From Macrobrachium rosenbergii (Eukaryota; Arthropoda; Malacostraca; Decapoda; Palaemonidae): a stretch of DNA of 64,000 nucleotides. Of the stretch, positions 22,149 to 34,100 are shown piece after piece (positions within the stretch are counted from its first letter, which is position 1; every line of letters starts with the position of its first letter). The notes under the pieces are model-generated. The model searched no databases, had not been told where the DNA came from, and saw only the letters and a list, made by a program, of their open reading frames with translations. The stretch covers positions 41,002,739 through 41,066,738 of the forward strand of contig NC_089749.1 in assembly GCF_040412425.1 (NCBI RefSeq), given 5' to 3'. Both the position numbers and the translations under genes were made by a program.

Positions 22149-23005
22149 TGCCGGCATCACACATTGGCGATTCAAGACCGAACTGTCGTAATTTGCTCGT
22201 TACAATGTGTTTGTCGACTGATCGGCATCAGTCGCAGGCCTCAAAAAAAAGACAACTCGACTGATTACGACAACCATGGCATTTTACGAATGAACATTTA
22301 CGACAGCGGTGCGCACGTTGAGATGATTTTACGAACGTGCATAGTCGTACGCATCAGTCGCTGATGATTCAGGCCACGCCTACATTTACAGGATGGCGAC
22401 GTCCATGAAGGCATGACTATTTATGCCCGACTTAGTTATGTCCCGTGCCAACAGACACAACAGCAGCGTCATGTCATGAAAATGCCTTTTCGTAATAACC
22501 TTGAAAATGTACAAAAAGAATTTACAGTAGCATTATTAGAGAACAGTTACAAGAAGAACTTTTTTCCTTTATTATTGTGTGAATACAACAAAAAGGAAAA
22601 AGGAGCCTAATGCACTACTGTGCATCCTCACCAAAGGAGATTAAAATACACTACTGCATCCCACTGCGCTGGCCAGGTTGCTACATATGGCATACGCCAC
22701 GACTGATGGCGATGTTGACATCTGATCGACCCAATGCCGACGCTGTCATTAGTCGTAATGACATTACAAACGCCAGTTGGGCGCTTTCATACGGCATGAC
22801 GTGGCGATTCTTTTTGACAGTCGTCGGCTTTGACCGCTGCAGGGTGCTTGTGCAGCTTAAAATATGCCATCACTTGGCGGACGTCACGACGCGGTTACAA
22901 GTCATGCCGATTGATACTGATTTGGTCGTATCTAGTGCGTAACCGTGTCGTAATGGGCAAATTACAACAGTTGCGGTCTTGAATCGCCAATGTATGACAC
23001 CGGCA
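22149..23005. mobile_element. Harbinger-like MITE
   Basis: Terminal inverted repeats of about 55 bp: the left end starts TGCCGGCATCACACATTGGC, and the right end read in reverse complement starts TGCCGGTGTCATACATTGGC. They continue similarly through GATTCAAGACCG and TAATTTGC. TTA flanks both ends (22146-22148 and 23006-23008), a 3-bp TWA-type duplication typical of PIF/Harbinger. The 857-bp interior is rich in CGAC/GTCG words and has no transposase. It is inserted in the BEL leader. Confidence 0.9.
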
Positions 23006-23074
23006 TTACTTAACGCTTGTTGGCAAGACTGTTGGTCAACTAAGTATTGTTTAGTACTCAATATTTGAATTAAA

Positions 23075-24417
23075 ATGGATAAGCTAAAGGTTGAGCAGCT
23101 GAAAGAACTTCTGGGAAAGAGAGCTTAATAGAACAGGTGTTAAGGCTGATTTAGGCGAGAGGTTAACAGACCCTGTAGTGGAAAGCTGTTTGGACCCTAC
23201 TGAGTTCGCCAAAACAAGTTAACAGAATTCGAAAAATGCAAGCAGGACGATGTCATGGGCCCTGAGGATAGTGTCTCGCAGTAAATAAGTCTCTTGTGTT
23301 GCACAGATCAAGAAAGTCTAGGTCAGTTGTAAGTTCAGCCACTAATTCTTCAGTGTTAAGTGAAAAGCTTAAAGTTGAAGCACATAAAGCAGCCCTTGAA
23401 GCATGCAAGAAGTGGTTAATGGAGAAACAGAGAATTTAATTGGTTAAATAAAAGTTGAGCAAGAAGAAAAAATTATGGAAAACTCGGAACTTGCTGAGTT
23501 AATGGCCAAGGAGGAAGTTTATAAAACTTGACGCTAATTGAAAATGCCATCCAGGAAAAGTACAAGCCTGATACTGCAGTAGCTTTCTTCTGAGGACAGC
23601 ACTCAAGATCTTTTGAAGACATTGGTTCCATTTGATATGAAATCATTAATGCTTAAGACTGAAATTAAGAAGTTTAGTGGTGACTATACTCAGTTCCAGA
23701 CATTTATGAAATCATTTGATAGTATTATTTCTTCCAAACTGACTTCTGATGGCGATAATTTTAGCCAGTCTGATAATGAAGGGGACAAGGAAGCCAGATG
23801 TCCTCTTGTAAAAAAAATTAATTTTGAGAAAATAACCAATGTCTACACTGAAAATGACACAAAGCAACTGGATGATTTTGCCATTTTGTTAGCAAAATGC
23901 AAAAATGCAGTATCAAATGTTGAGGGACAGCTGAGGTAGAACACTCAAAAACAATACGAGAGATTGTTAGGAAACTGCCCTATTACATCCAGGAACGTTG
24001 GCGTCGAAGAGTTCTCTTCCGTAAGATAACGAAGGGCACAGCAAGTTTTGCAGACTCTGGTTTTCTTTGTAGAGGAAGAGGCTAAAGTGGCAAACAATAC
24101 CTCTTATGGCCGTGATCAGTTCAGCAAAGGACAGAATACTGATAAGGTGCATCAAGGAAGCAAGAAGAGGGGACAAGCCTCTTGTAATGCTGCAGCTGTT
24201 ATGGATATGAAGTGTCAGATGTTGGTATTGTGGAGACAACCATTTTCTGGATAAGTGCAAGAAACTAAAGGATATGAGTTACAATGAAAGTTTTGAGATT
24301 ATTAAAGGCGAGCTGTGTTTCAGATGTCTAGGCTATAGAGACACTGCTAAAGTTTGCACACATAAGCAGACTTGTGAAGTTTGTGGTGGAAACCACAATA
24401 CCCTGATGCACTGAGAA
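23075..24417 (+). pseudogene. BEL/Pao gag
   Basis: The start at 23075 reads MDKLKVEQLKELLGKR (SAP-like), with frame breaks soon after. A 108-residue open stretch from 23613 contains IKKFSGDYTQFQTFMKSFD, the pattern (F-G-D...W/F..F...F) of the BEL/Pao gag domain annotated as DUF1759. Near 24215-24415 knuckles read CWYCGDNHFLDKC, then CFRCLGYRDTAKVC (His replaced by Asp) and CEVCGGNHNTLMH. Gag forms the particle and binds RNA. The gene is broken by several shifts and stops and by the SINE at 24418. The gag tail and protease resume after the SINE. Confidence 0.85.
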
Positions 24418-24655
24418 AGTAAGTATATCTTAGTTTAACCAGACCACTGAGCTGATTAACAGCTCTCCTAGGGCTGGCCCGAAGGATTTGATTTATTTTA
24501 CGTGGCTAAGAACCACTGGTTACCTAGCAACGGGACCTACAGCTTATTGTGGAATCCGAACCACATTATAGCGAGAAATGAATTTCTATCACCAGAAACA
24601 AATTTCTCTTGTTCTTCACTGGCCGGTCAGAGAATCGAACTCGCGACCATCAGAG
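24418..24655 (-). repeat. tRNA-derived SINE, copy 2 (5'-truncated)
   Basis: Reverse-complement copy of the SINE at 15701-15985. On the minus strand it starts inside the tRNA head at the box B region (GCGAGTTCGATTCTC) and runs to the tail TAAACTAAGATATACTTA. A 14-bp target-site duplication flanks it: TGATGCACTGAGAA on the left and TGATGCACAGAGAA on the right, one mismatch. This is the long duplication expected of LINE-mediated insertion. It lies at the gag-protease junction of the BEL element. Confidence 0.92.
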
Positions 24656-24669
24656 TGATGCACAGAGAA

Positions 24670-25105
24670 CCTGATGTTCTCAACCCTTTAACAAATAATT
24701 CAGAGGAGAGAGTAACTTCGGACATAATATTCCAGTCATGCGATTATGTTAGAATGTCATTCCAGTCAGAGTACATTTGCAAAATGGCAAGTCTGTGGCA
24801 ACTTATGCATTTCTTGACTTGAGTAGCTCTGCTGCATTCTGTGCTGAAAGCTTGCGAGGCTTGGTATGAAACTTGATGATGAGAAGAGATTCAAACTTGA
24901 TGTAGCTTTTCTTGGACAACAGAAAAAGGTTTTTGACAGTTTTCTTGTTCATGATCTGGCATTAAGTGACTTGGATCAAAATAATTTTGTGAAGCTTACA
25001 ACCAGTTATGTAGTAAATAAAATTCCTGCAGGTACCCAGGACATCACTGACCAAAATATGGAATTGGCCTCGCTTGCAGTAGCGGATTTAAGGTTGGTCA
25101 CGTGT
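24670..25105 (+). pseudogene. BEL/Pao protease (A17-type), N-terminal part
   Basis: After the SINE the BEL reading frame resumes with a segment ending IPVRVHLQNG, then VATYAFLDLSSSAAFC. This is the protease active-site region of BEL/Pao, where the usual motif is L-D-x-G-S; here Gly is replaced by Ser. A 130-residue open frame from 24866 carries the middle of the domain (RFKLDVAFLGQQ, FLVHDLALSDL). The domain breaks at 25105 and its C-terminal part lies at 27086-27315. The enzyme would process Gag-Pol. This copy is split and frameshifted. Confidence 0.8.
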
Positions 25106-25631
25106 CCCCCGCCCCCACCATGGATATGGATAATAGAACATTTTCTTTCAATAAATATAGGTTACATTACCTGTGTCATCAACAACAGCAGGACGAATGC
25201 TTTCTTCACAAATTTTCATTGTCATACAGGAGAGCAACAATGGGCCCTTCAAGGTTAAATGGTCTTGCAAAGCTTCTGGTGGATACAGATAATTTAATTA
25301 AATCTGGTATTAACATCTCCAAAAGATCTTCTCGCAAGTCAGAATTTATTTTGAAGGTAGAATGTGTAAATCTCAAGCTATAATGAAATTTTTATAATGT
25401 GTACCCACTGCACACAAGTAAAATATTGATAGAAACACTGAAAATAAAATTATATAATTTCTTTATTTATGCATATATTTAATGCTTGTATTTGCCAAAG
25501 CAACTTCACCTGCTACTTCTTCGTAAGCTACAGCTGTTGGAAACAATGTAACAATCTTCATAATTATAATTCTCTCTCTCTCTCTCTCTCAGTACATACA
25601 ATATATATGTGCATATGATGTAAATTATGTC

Positions 25632-26073
25632 CTTATAGAGGGATGAATAAATTTGTTTGTATTTAGCATTTCCCAACGTTTTGTAAGAGAGAGAGAGAGA
25701 GCGTGTAATGTCGTTGGTGAGTGCTTCTGGTTGTTGGAAGAGGGATGAGGTCGTTAGTTTGTTTACGGCGCTGTCTGTCTGTGGAATATGTGAAGGATTT
25801 TTCGGTTTTGGAGTGAGTCTTGAGTCAGAGCTAGTGCTGGTCAGTCGTTTGGTCTTGGACAGTTTTTTGTGTGCTTTTGAGAGTTAAGGGTTTTTCTTAG
25901 AGTGTGCTGTTCTTGTTGTGTATATAGTTCTATCTTTCTTTTTATGTTTCCTTGTTTTGTTTGTGTGGTTTAAAAGCAAAGTTGGCGACCGTGGACGCCC
26001 TTTTACTCCATCTTCCAGCAACCGAGGATCAGGGTGAGTGTTGGGGTACTGCTTGTGGTTTAATTCCGCCACA
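25632..26073 (+). repeat. Solo LTR of the tRNA-Lys gag-only family
   Basis: Begins CCTTATAGAGGGATGAATAA and ends AATTCCGCCACA, matching both LTRs of the element at 18492-21900, with local insertions. No primer-binding site follows and no purine tract precedes, so it is a solo LTR, probably left by recombination between two LTRs. No clear duplication was found. Confidence 0.85.
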
Positions 26074-26149
26074 CTTGTGGTGTGTGTGTGCATACACATA
26101 CATGGTTATGTGTTTGAGATCCTGTTTAAAGTCAAGTCCGATGTGACTG

Positions 26150-26900
26150 GGTGGTACTCTGTCTCTCTGTTGTTTGTATTGGTCATAGATTACGTTATGA
26201 GAAGGGTTACAAGAGAACGGACGCAGTTATAATCAGGGGAGAAAATGTGAAACTTTTTGACTTGGATTATGCTGATGACATGATCTGTGAGAGACCAGAA
26301 AAGGCAGTGTTTGTTGGATTGTCTAGTGAGTGAAGTTCATGCATAATTTACATAATATGGAAACTGAATGCGAATATGAATATTGAAAATGTAACAGATT
26401 GTCTAACTGAAGGCTTGGCTTGTAAAGCAAGTGGTTGCTTAAATATTTAGGTACTTATTTAGATAAGGATGGTTCTCTGAGCACAGAATTTATGGAAAGA
26501 TTAAAAAAGGCTCATCAGGCAATGGGAATGCTTAAAAATATTTGGAATAATAGAAAATTTTCTGTGCATACAAAAATCAAAATTTATAAGGTAATGGTTA
26601 GGAGTATTTTGATTTATGGGCATGAGCTGTATACAAAGCAGTGACTGGATACAAATTCTGGTATGAAATAATGTCTCTGAAGAATACGCTTAGAAATTAA
26701 ATTGGAGTGGATAGGATATCAATGAACAGGATTAGATAAGGACGGTGTAGCCGGTCAATGAGTATGTTAGGCTCACAAAGCATGAGCCATGTGTATAGAA
26801 GATGTGGAATGCACGAGATACACTGTGGCTACCTGGTAGAAGAGAGGCAGAGGTAGGCCAAAGGAGACGTTAAGGACAATATAGTGGTGAAGGTGAGACA
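26150..26900 (+). pseudogene. Non-LTR retrotransposon (LINE) RT fragment
   Basis: The frame from 26151 contains LFDLDYADDMICE, with the RT catalytic YADD. The frame from 26435 reads MLKYLGTYLDKDGSL, then KIKIYKVMVRSILIYGHELY, the thumb/C-terminal region typical of RTE/Jockey-like LINE RTs. A GRPKETLRT-like tail follows near 26850 after frame breaks. The endonuclease and most of the RT are absent, so this is a 5'-truncated dead copy. Confidence 0.8.
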
Positions 26901-27085
26901 AGGCTGGGAGATCTTGAGAGTTAGCCCAGACAACGTGGTGGCACAGCTCACGCAGGCCCTGTGCATCCTTGTGTTACAAACACAGATTGATTGCATACAT
27001 ATATAACTATTGACATATATGTACCGTATGTGTGTACATGTTACATAGGTATATGATAATTTAATTGCACCCCGCCCCCAAAGAT

Positions 27086-27315
27086 TTATAGATCCGCCAC
27101 TGCTCACTTGGACCTGAAGTTGAGATAATGATAGGAAATGACATGTTGACAATGATGGAATTTGGAGGTACTAATAGTGGTAAAGAATGGATCTATATAC
27201 ATACTATACTGGATGGTAGTTATGTGGGCTACCTAGATAAAAACTTGTTTGTCATCAGAGTGAATAAGCAGAACCTATACAACTTATGAAATCGACTGAC
27301 ATGCATAATAGAGAC
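27086..27315 (+). pseudogene. BEL/Pao protease, C-terminal part
   Basis: The plus strand reads VEIMIGNDMLTMMEFGG followed by WIYIHTILDGSYVGYL. This matches the end of BEL/Pao proteases, where a V-D-I-L-I-G-x-D motif and a T-x-L-G-x-V-x-G strand close the domain. It is the continuation of the fragment ending at 25105 and is cut on the right by DIRS element 1. The link to RT resumes at 40878. Confidence 0.75.
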
Positions 27316-27450
27316 TTGTTCCACTTGATATACAAACCGCCAGTCCATTAGGAATTACCAGCGTAAGTTGCTGGTAATACTATTGAACTTTCAAACAAGG
27401 TGGTTAGCAGTTAACTACTGTCTGGGAGGCGGAGTCCTGCCTGCAATGAC
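27316..27450 (+). repeat. DIRS 1 left inverted terminal repeat
   Basis: Contains GATATACAAACC and GGTGGTTAGCAGTTAACTAC. In reverse complement these correspond to the right repeat at 40690-40877, for example GTAGTTAACTGCTTACCACC. Confidence 0.85.
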
Positions 27451-30400
27451 AAACATCAATTGTTTCAGCTGTCATCAGTTGTGGACGATTCGCTGTCTGC
27501 CCTGACTTCGTCAAGCTGATTTTCTTCTCGGTGATCTTTTTCTGTTGTTTATCACTTGAATCCTTCTGATAAACCCTCATAGTCTCCTCTTCCTCCAGTG
27601 TAAAACGGGATGTTAAGAAGTGTAATAGCTTTCGATCTAATGCGTTGACATAGACTTTGCTCCTGTTGCAGGGGTGGTTCATGTAATTCACCTTGTTTGG
27701 AGTAGTTGTTCTGGTCTGCTGAGTGGTCAGTAGTTTGAGGAGGAGGCAGCACCAAAAGAAGCCTGCTAAGTCATCATCTGAGGGTCATACACCCCCTGAT
27801 GACTCCTTGGTGGGCTGACCCGTCGTGGACGCGCCTCCTCCCGCAAACTTCCCTTCTTTGTTGCCTCTCCTTCGGGTGAGGACTCTTCTGCCACTCACTG
27901 CTTTCATCAGGTGGAAGGCCATTGGGAGAGAGGACATCAGACAGCCTCTCAGGGCCTCCCTGCTCCAGTGTAACTTTCCCCAGAGCGAGTAGACTCCTTC
28001 CTTGACCTGACTTGTCCTTCAGGCTTCATGGTAGAGACTTCTCGTGGGCAGGTTCCAGACTTTACTCACTCTGGCATCACTGGTTCACCTCTGGCATCCC
28101 ATCAGCAAGAGGGGCCTGCTTTCCCATCTCTTCTGGCACTCCTGTGATCACCCATGCCACAGCTATCACACCACGTCTACAGTCACCAGACTTGTCACAA
28201 ATTGTCGGTGACTGTCACTCACGCCAGCACCAGGTAACGGCTGCACTGGTTCTCATCATGTTGTGCCATGCCACCTGGCTTCCCGGTCTCCGACATTCCC
28301 TGCAGGCCCTTGGTGACCTCATCTGTGCCTTACACTCACGTTCCTGCCCACTGTTCCTGCTGTTACAACTCCACGCTCACTTCCCTGCCCAGTCCCGGCC
28401 CTGGCATACCTGGCTCGGCCCGGCCTGTTCCTGCTCCACCTGCGCTGACCACCCATGTCTCAACTCCTGGCTCCCGCCGCCCGCCCGCCCCGGCCGCCGC
28501 TGGAACCAATTGTTGACGCTCATGCCGCCCAGGTTGCCCTCTGCCTGGCTGCTCCCGTATCTTCAGCCGCTCCTCCCGGATGGGTACCTGACTGCCATCC
28601 TGAAGAAGTCGCCGAAGAGGTCCCGGTTGTCGCCTGCCTCATTGTCTCCGTCATTGTCGTCATGGCTGTTCGTTACCTCTTCTCCTTCTCCGAGGCTCAC
28701 CGCTGAGTGAAGCGTTAGCGGCTGTCTCTCCCTAGGAGAAGTCCCACCCTGAATTCCTATGGACCGCCTCCTTCCACAGGAAGGCAGGGATCTCTCGGCA
28801 GCTCTTCCCATCAGGCATTAGGAACGGATTCGGCTCCCGTTAGTCATCCGAGCCAAGGGCGCAGACCTCAGTTTGCACCGCTGCCGCGCCAAAGAAGTCC
28901 GCTTGCGCTGGCACGGTGTCGACACTCGCTTGAGAGCTGTGCCGAGTACTCGGTCTCATGAGACTCGGGCACCCTGGACGGTACCGGAGACCTCTCCCGT
29001 ACCTCGACATGGGCACGTGATGAGAAAGAACTCCAGACATGCTGGCGTCTCGAATCTTCCTCTTCTGGCACTTCTACGATGCTGCGTTCCTGGAAGGAAC
29101 TCTCGCCTCTAGAGTCCAAACACCTGGCAAGACGGGAAGAGGCCCTGGGCCTAGTCTTCTGCGGGAGGTTTCTGGGCCCCTGAAGAAGACTTGGGGCCTG
29201 GGTCTGACAGTGCAAGTTCACCCAGCCAGCCATGCCGCTCGACTCAATTCCAGTCCCCAGCCATGCTTCTGCATGGTCAGCCCGCCTTCATGGAGCTGGT
29301 ATCTCGGCCAGACTCTGCAGAACTGCCTCAGGCTGTCCTCAGGACAATGCTTCACCAAGGCAAAAGCAGCCTCTCAACCTGCTGCCACCGCCTCGGCCAA
29401 GGCTGCTCTTGGCCCGCTGCCCCGCTGGTCCTGCCAGCCAGACCCAGTGGAAACATCCTCCTCGCCTGTCCTCAACCCCGGGCTTCCAAACCTAGGAGTA
29501 AGTTGGACAGGAGCAACTCTGGTGAGTCATCTCCCTGGAGTTCGACTACAAAGGCTTATGCTCCTGGCTCGGCTCTCGGGTCGACCAGATCGTACGCCCG
29601 TAGTGCAGGAAGGAACCCAGGGGTCTGCCGAGGTTCTACCTCCTGCGGTGAGAGTAGATTGGGAGGACTGCGCCCTGGAAGAACTCAAGGGTCCTCTTCC
29701 CCAGGACGCTGACACCAGATACAGGAGAACTCTTTGCAGAGGTTATTGGCGCTGATCTGGTCGCACAACAACAGCCCGTGATCAATCCCATGCCTCAAAT
29801 CCTCTCTGGGGTCCAAATAAGGAACCCAATGTTTATGAGCTGCCGTGGGACCCACGCTGTTGCTGGGCTCTTCAACTGGGCGTATAGTCTTGTGTCTGGA
29901 CAAGAGGCCTGCTTGTTCGAACTGCCTGGTACAAGCTGCTTCCCCTCTGCCTCGACAGGCGAATCCATGGCGCCCGAAGGGCATTGCTGCCTGAAGCAGA
30001 CTGACCCAAACCTGGCTCGTTTAGGCCCGGGTCTCTAAGGTGTTAAATCTCCCCATGAGGCATCCCTCTGTTGCTGTGCGCGGTTAAACCCTGGAAGCCA
30101 CTGCCACGGGTGGCCTCCAGGCAGTTCCGGTTGGACCTACCATTCAGGTATCCAAAGTGGCTGCCTCCTCGGCATCATCGTGTGACGCAGGTAGAATTCC
30201 ACTTTGAGACTGAAAGCGTCTTGGTGTAGAGCTTATCTCCTACCTTGCCCACCAGACGGCAAACCTGTGGGCACCTGGCCTAAGTGAAGAGATTTCGCTG
30301 TTCTTTCTGCTTCACCAGTCCGTGGGACCACAGGTACGACCCCAAGTGAACGATCCGTTATTTCGCCTCTCTCTTCCCTAGAGCTGGTGGAGAGCTGTAG

Positions 30401-30490
30401 CGGATAAGCATCGGGTCGATGACAGCGCATCGCCTTGTCCAGGTGTGTTTGCAGATCTCGGTCTTTACGTCACCGCAGTCCGCTCAGCTC
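27451..30490 (+). pseudogene. DIRS 1 gag-like ORF1
   Basis: A GC-rich region whose plus-strand frames show a Pro/Ala/Ser-rich, low-complexity protein broken by several frameshifts. From 29100 to 29760 come Ser-, Pro- and Gln-rich segments. Near 29930-29990 one frame reads ASPLPRQANPWRPKG, like the P-P-L-P-R-Q element near the end of DIRS gags. It would be the structural protein. The assignment rests on position (between the left ITR and RT, ignoring the TIR insertion), composition and the PLPRQ segment. No zinc motif was found in it. Confidence 0.6.
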
Positions 30491-31118
30491 CCTAATAGTG
30501 CAGCAGATTGCTGCAAAAATCGTTCAGATAGTGAAACAAGCAGCGAATTGGCAATAAAGATTCTAAGACTACGCCTCTTAGAAAAGGGCGCTGGCCACCT
30601 GAGATCCAAGAGATATGGCTATTTTTCAAAATGGCCGCCATCTATGTTGAGATTCACTGGCTTGGTTATCTATTGATGGAATATGCCAGTTTTTTTTTAA
30701 ACCTCGACTTTTAGGTTATAAAAATGTTCATACCACATTTTATTGAAAACCCTTACTAAATGAATTGTAACCAAGATGGCGTACAAATGGTTGCCATAAA
30801 AGTTTTTTCATCCACAGCGCTTAGCAGACATAGAGACCAACTGTTTTATTTACGGTATATTCATGATCAGACAGTTTAACCCAATATGCCATTTTCAACT
30901 GAAATAGTAATATATGGTCACATAATAAAACATTTCTCTGTGTTGTCTAAGACTGTAACTATAAAAATATGTTAGCAGAAACATGACTAAACGCACCAAT
31001 CTATGTGATATCCTCAACCCAAGCACCTTGAAAAATTCGAGGATAAGAAGGTAGGCATAGCATGACACGTTGATACTTGGGATTATCTACTGAAGAGAGG
31101 TGTTATTTATCTAGATTC

Positions 31119-34100
31119 TCACATTTGTATGCACAGAGCTGTGCAGGGAAGACTCCAGCTTGTGCACTTGCACCTTTCCCGACAGCCCGCTTTGCAATTC
31201 ACATTTGGTAAGCTGTTGGCAACTCTGGCTAAGGGCGGTTGGTTGGTCCAGAGGACTCCACATGCTTCACCAGACTTTGCCATCCACTCAGCAGGGTTCT
31301 GGCTGTGGCTGACACTGGGTGGCCTGCCCCACACACAACTATAGCCTGGTACGCACGCTTGGTGTGTTGGAGAGAGCTCTCTATTGTGGAATGGGCCCCA
31401 TATGCCTTTGCTTTCTGGCAGCATATCAAGTCTAGCCTCATCCATACAGTGCCAGCAGTGCTGGATCTTTTCATACATAAGTATGACAAACCTCTCCAGG
31501 ACCTTCAGGTCACTCTCTTCCACTCTGAGAGGGTAGTGACTCAGTTTGAGAACACAGTGGAGGCCTTCTGGAAGATGTTCCATGTCTGCCAGGGCGGTCT
31601 TGCCCTTGCCCGAAGGCTGACACTGTATCACAGCCTGTGAATGCATGGAAGAAGAGCATGCCATTCACCTTCTCCTGGCCCAGAGAGTTGCACAGGTCAT
31701 GCACAGCAATCCAGCGCAGGCTCTGGCCTTGGCCAAATGCCACCCATAGCTTCTCTAGCCCTAGATTGTGAGAGGAGAAAGTACTGGATTGCAACGACAA
31801 GAACATCTGTGTCATTTGCTTTAACCGTGATGGTCTTGGCCTCCATGTTCTGGTGGCATATTTGCATGGAGAAAGATGTGGGTGTCAGCTTCTCATGAGA
31901 CACTTTCAGGTCCCTAAAGATCAGACTTCATGGGAGTGTTGAGGACAGCAGACCCTTTCGTGGCAATGATGCAATATTTATAAAGATGGATCGCAACTAG
32001 TTCAAGCAACCTGGAAATAACTCTATTCCAATGTCTAGGTCAAACAGTTGGAGCTTTTACTGTGTTCTTGCCTGTCACCTTTGCGCTTCTTCCTCCTGAC
32101 CACGCTGGAGCCTGGTCTCAGCTGAGGCTGATGTATTCTCTCACATCAAATACAAGATGTGATGATGTGTACTCATAAGATAGGATTGTATCACAGGCAG
32201 AGTTAAAAAGTGCACAGCCCTCAAAAGGTCTTTCCTTTCTTTGGTGGCATGGACTAAAGCTAACCATCTAAGGCAATGAGGCATACTATCTTTAATTTTG
32301 TCTCTAGTGTAACATGACTCTCCAGGGACTGAGGTCAGCTGAGACTTCTGAGCATGTGTAACAGCCTACCACCCTACCTAAGGGGCTGGAATGTTTTACT
32401 CAAAAGCTGGAAGAATTCCTGCAGATCACATTCACGGTCTGACAGGATATAAATAGCTTTGAGAAAAGCTGGCAATCCTCCTTCTAGAAGTTTCGCTTTG
32501 ACTGTTCTACAGGAGCAGCTTGCCTGAAGAAGTCAGTTCTGTTCTTCATCGGCTCATAGAAGGAGATCTAATGTCGCACAAGAGTCTGAAACTGAAATGA
32601 AAAGGCTCTGCCTAAGGTGCGTCTGTAGAAGTTCGCTTGGTTGAGCTAAAAGTAACGTCTTCAATGGAACATAGATCCGCTCTCTCTCTTCCTGAAAAAG
32701 GACTTCCCGGCAATAAAGCTAAATGGACAGCTGGTTGACTCCCTTCCAAGAACAAATTCTCTATGCATGAGGTGTCTTGTTCATGGTGTGTTTCTGTCCG
32801 TCATGACTTACTTGAACCTCTGTTTCGTATGCAGACACTGCCGGTGATCTCTGGGCCAGCCAACATCCATCTTCTGGAGTGCTGACGGATCTTCAGTCAG
32901 CCCAATGGCTCCGCCATCAGCCTTTATAAAGGCACTGGTCTGCTCGCGAGCTTGGTCGGCGAGCCAGCTGCTGAGAACTGGCGACCGTCTTAGCACAACA
33001 AAGTTGCCAGCCTGAACTCCTTGTGCAACTCTGTGTGAACCTTCTAGGTGGGCATGTCCCTGAGGTGAAGATAGCATCACCACAGTCGCGCCACTGTTAG
33101 CAGCATCACGCCCATGCACGTCGGCATGATACAAAACAGTCCCGCCAGCTGAATCTGGATCATGAGGGATTATCACAAGTTCATAGACAAATACCATGTG
33201 CCAGAAGCGGGAACTGTGGACTCTGCTGTCTTCGGTCACACCACTCTCAAACTCTACGCCTGCTCATTGTTGTTGCTTTCCGCGCCAGCAGTCGCGTGAT
33301 GCTGTCCTTCAGGAGTTTGTACAACCAGAGGTTGTATCCTGGCATCTGCCGTGTCCTGGTTACACTTGCAGCTGACAGAAGATTTTGCTCCAGATGAAGC
33401 AACTCCTACCTTCCACCAGCCCGTGTCCAACCACTGCCATAAAGTTAAGAGCATCAGATTGGCTGCCGCCATCTCAATGCAGACCACCAAACATTACCAG
33501 ATACTTGTTCGCCATACTGATCAGGCCACTGCCACTGCACCTGCTTTGCTACGGCATAGATTGGCTGATCAGCTTTAGGATTATGGGATTCGGCCAGGGT
33601 TCAGAAAATCAGTGACATCCTGCACTTTCTGCATCACGTGTTTGATCGTAGCAACAGAATGAGCTCTGATCACTGAGAGAGGAAGCAATGAAGTTATGGT
33701 TATCACTCCCGCTTCTCTTCATTGAAGCGTGATGAGCTGACCACGTCAGATTCACTGCATCTATTTCAGATCATATAGACCGTTCAGCTACCGATACTCC
33801 AGTGCAGCTGTGGGCCCCATGATATCTGTGGGTGGCTTTGTATTAGAAAAAGGTGCAGGTTCTCGTTAAGCGAGCTTTGGTGAGATGTTTGTGAATGTGT
33901 CTGGCAAATTCAGGCACCACCTCATTTTCTTGTGTAAACTTGAAGGCCATCTTTCCCTGTCCAGGTTCTTGTGGTGTTGAAAGAGGAGATGCTAGTTCCA
34001 TGGAAGGAGGTAGTGGCAGTAGTTGCAGATGGGTTGTGGTCGATGTTGTCCATCACTGCAGTGGTGAACAACAACCCTTTTCGCAGTACTGTGAGGACTT

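Larger units (their letters stand above)
25106..27085. mobile_element. Composite insertion in BEL protease (solo LTR plus LINE fragment)
   Basis: A roughly 2-kb block separates the two halves of the BEL protease. TCAC occurs on both sides and may be a duplication. C-rich tracts (CCCCCGCCCCCA-like) lie at both ends. Inside are about 520 bp of unassigned DNA with a (TC)n run (25568-25591), a solo LTR and a LINE RT fragment. It may be several separate insertions. Confidence 0.6.

Noticed and set aside
28012..28710. A host gene in the 232-residue plus-strand frame
   Set aside because: It lies between the left ITR of DIRS 1 and its RT, is low-complexity, and competes with other frames of equal quality; it is better read as part of a frameshifted DIRS gag.
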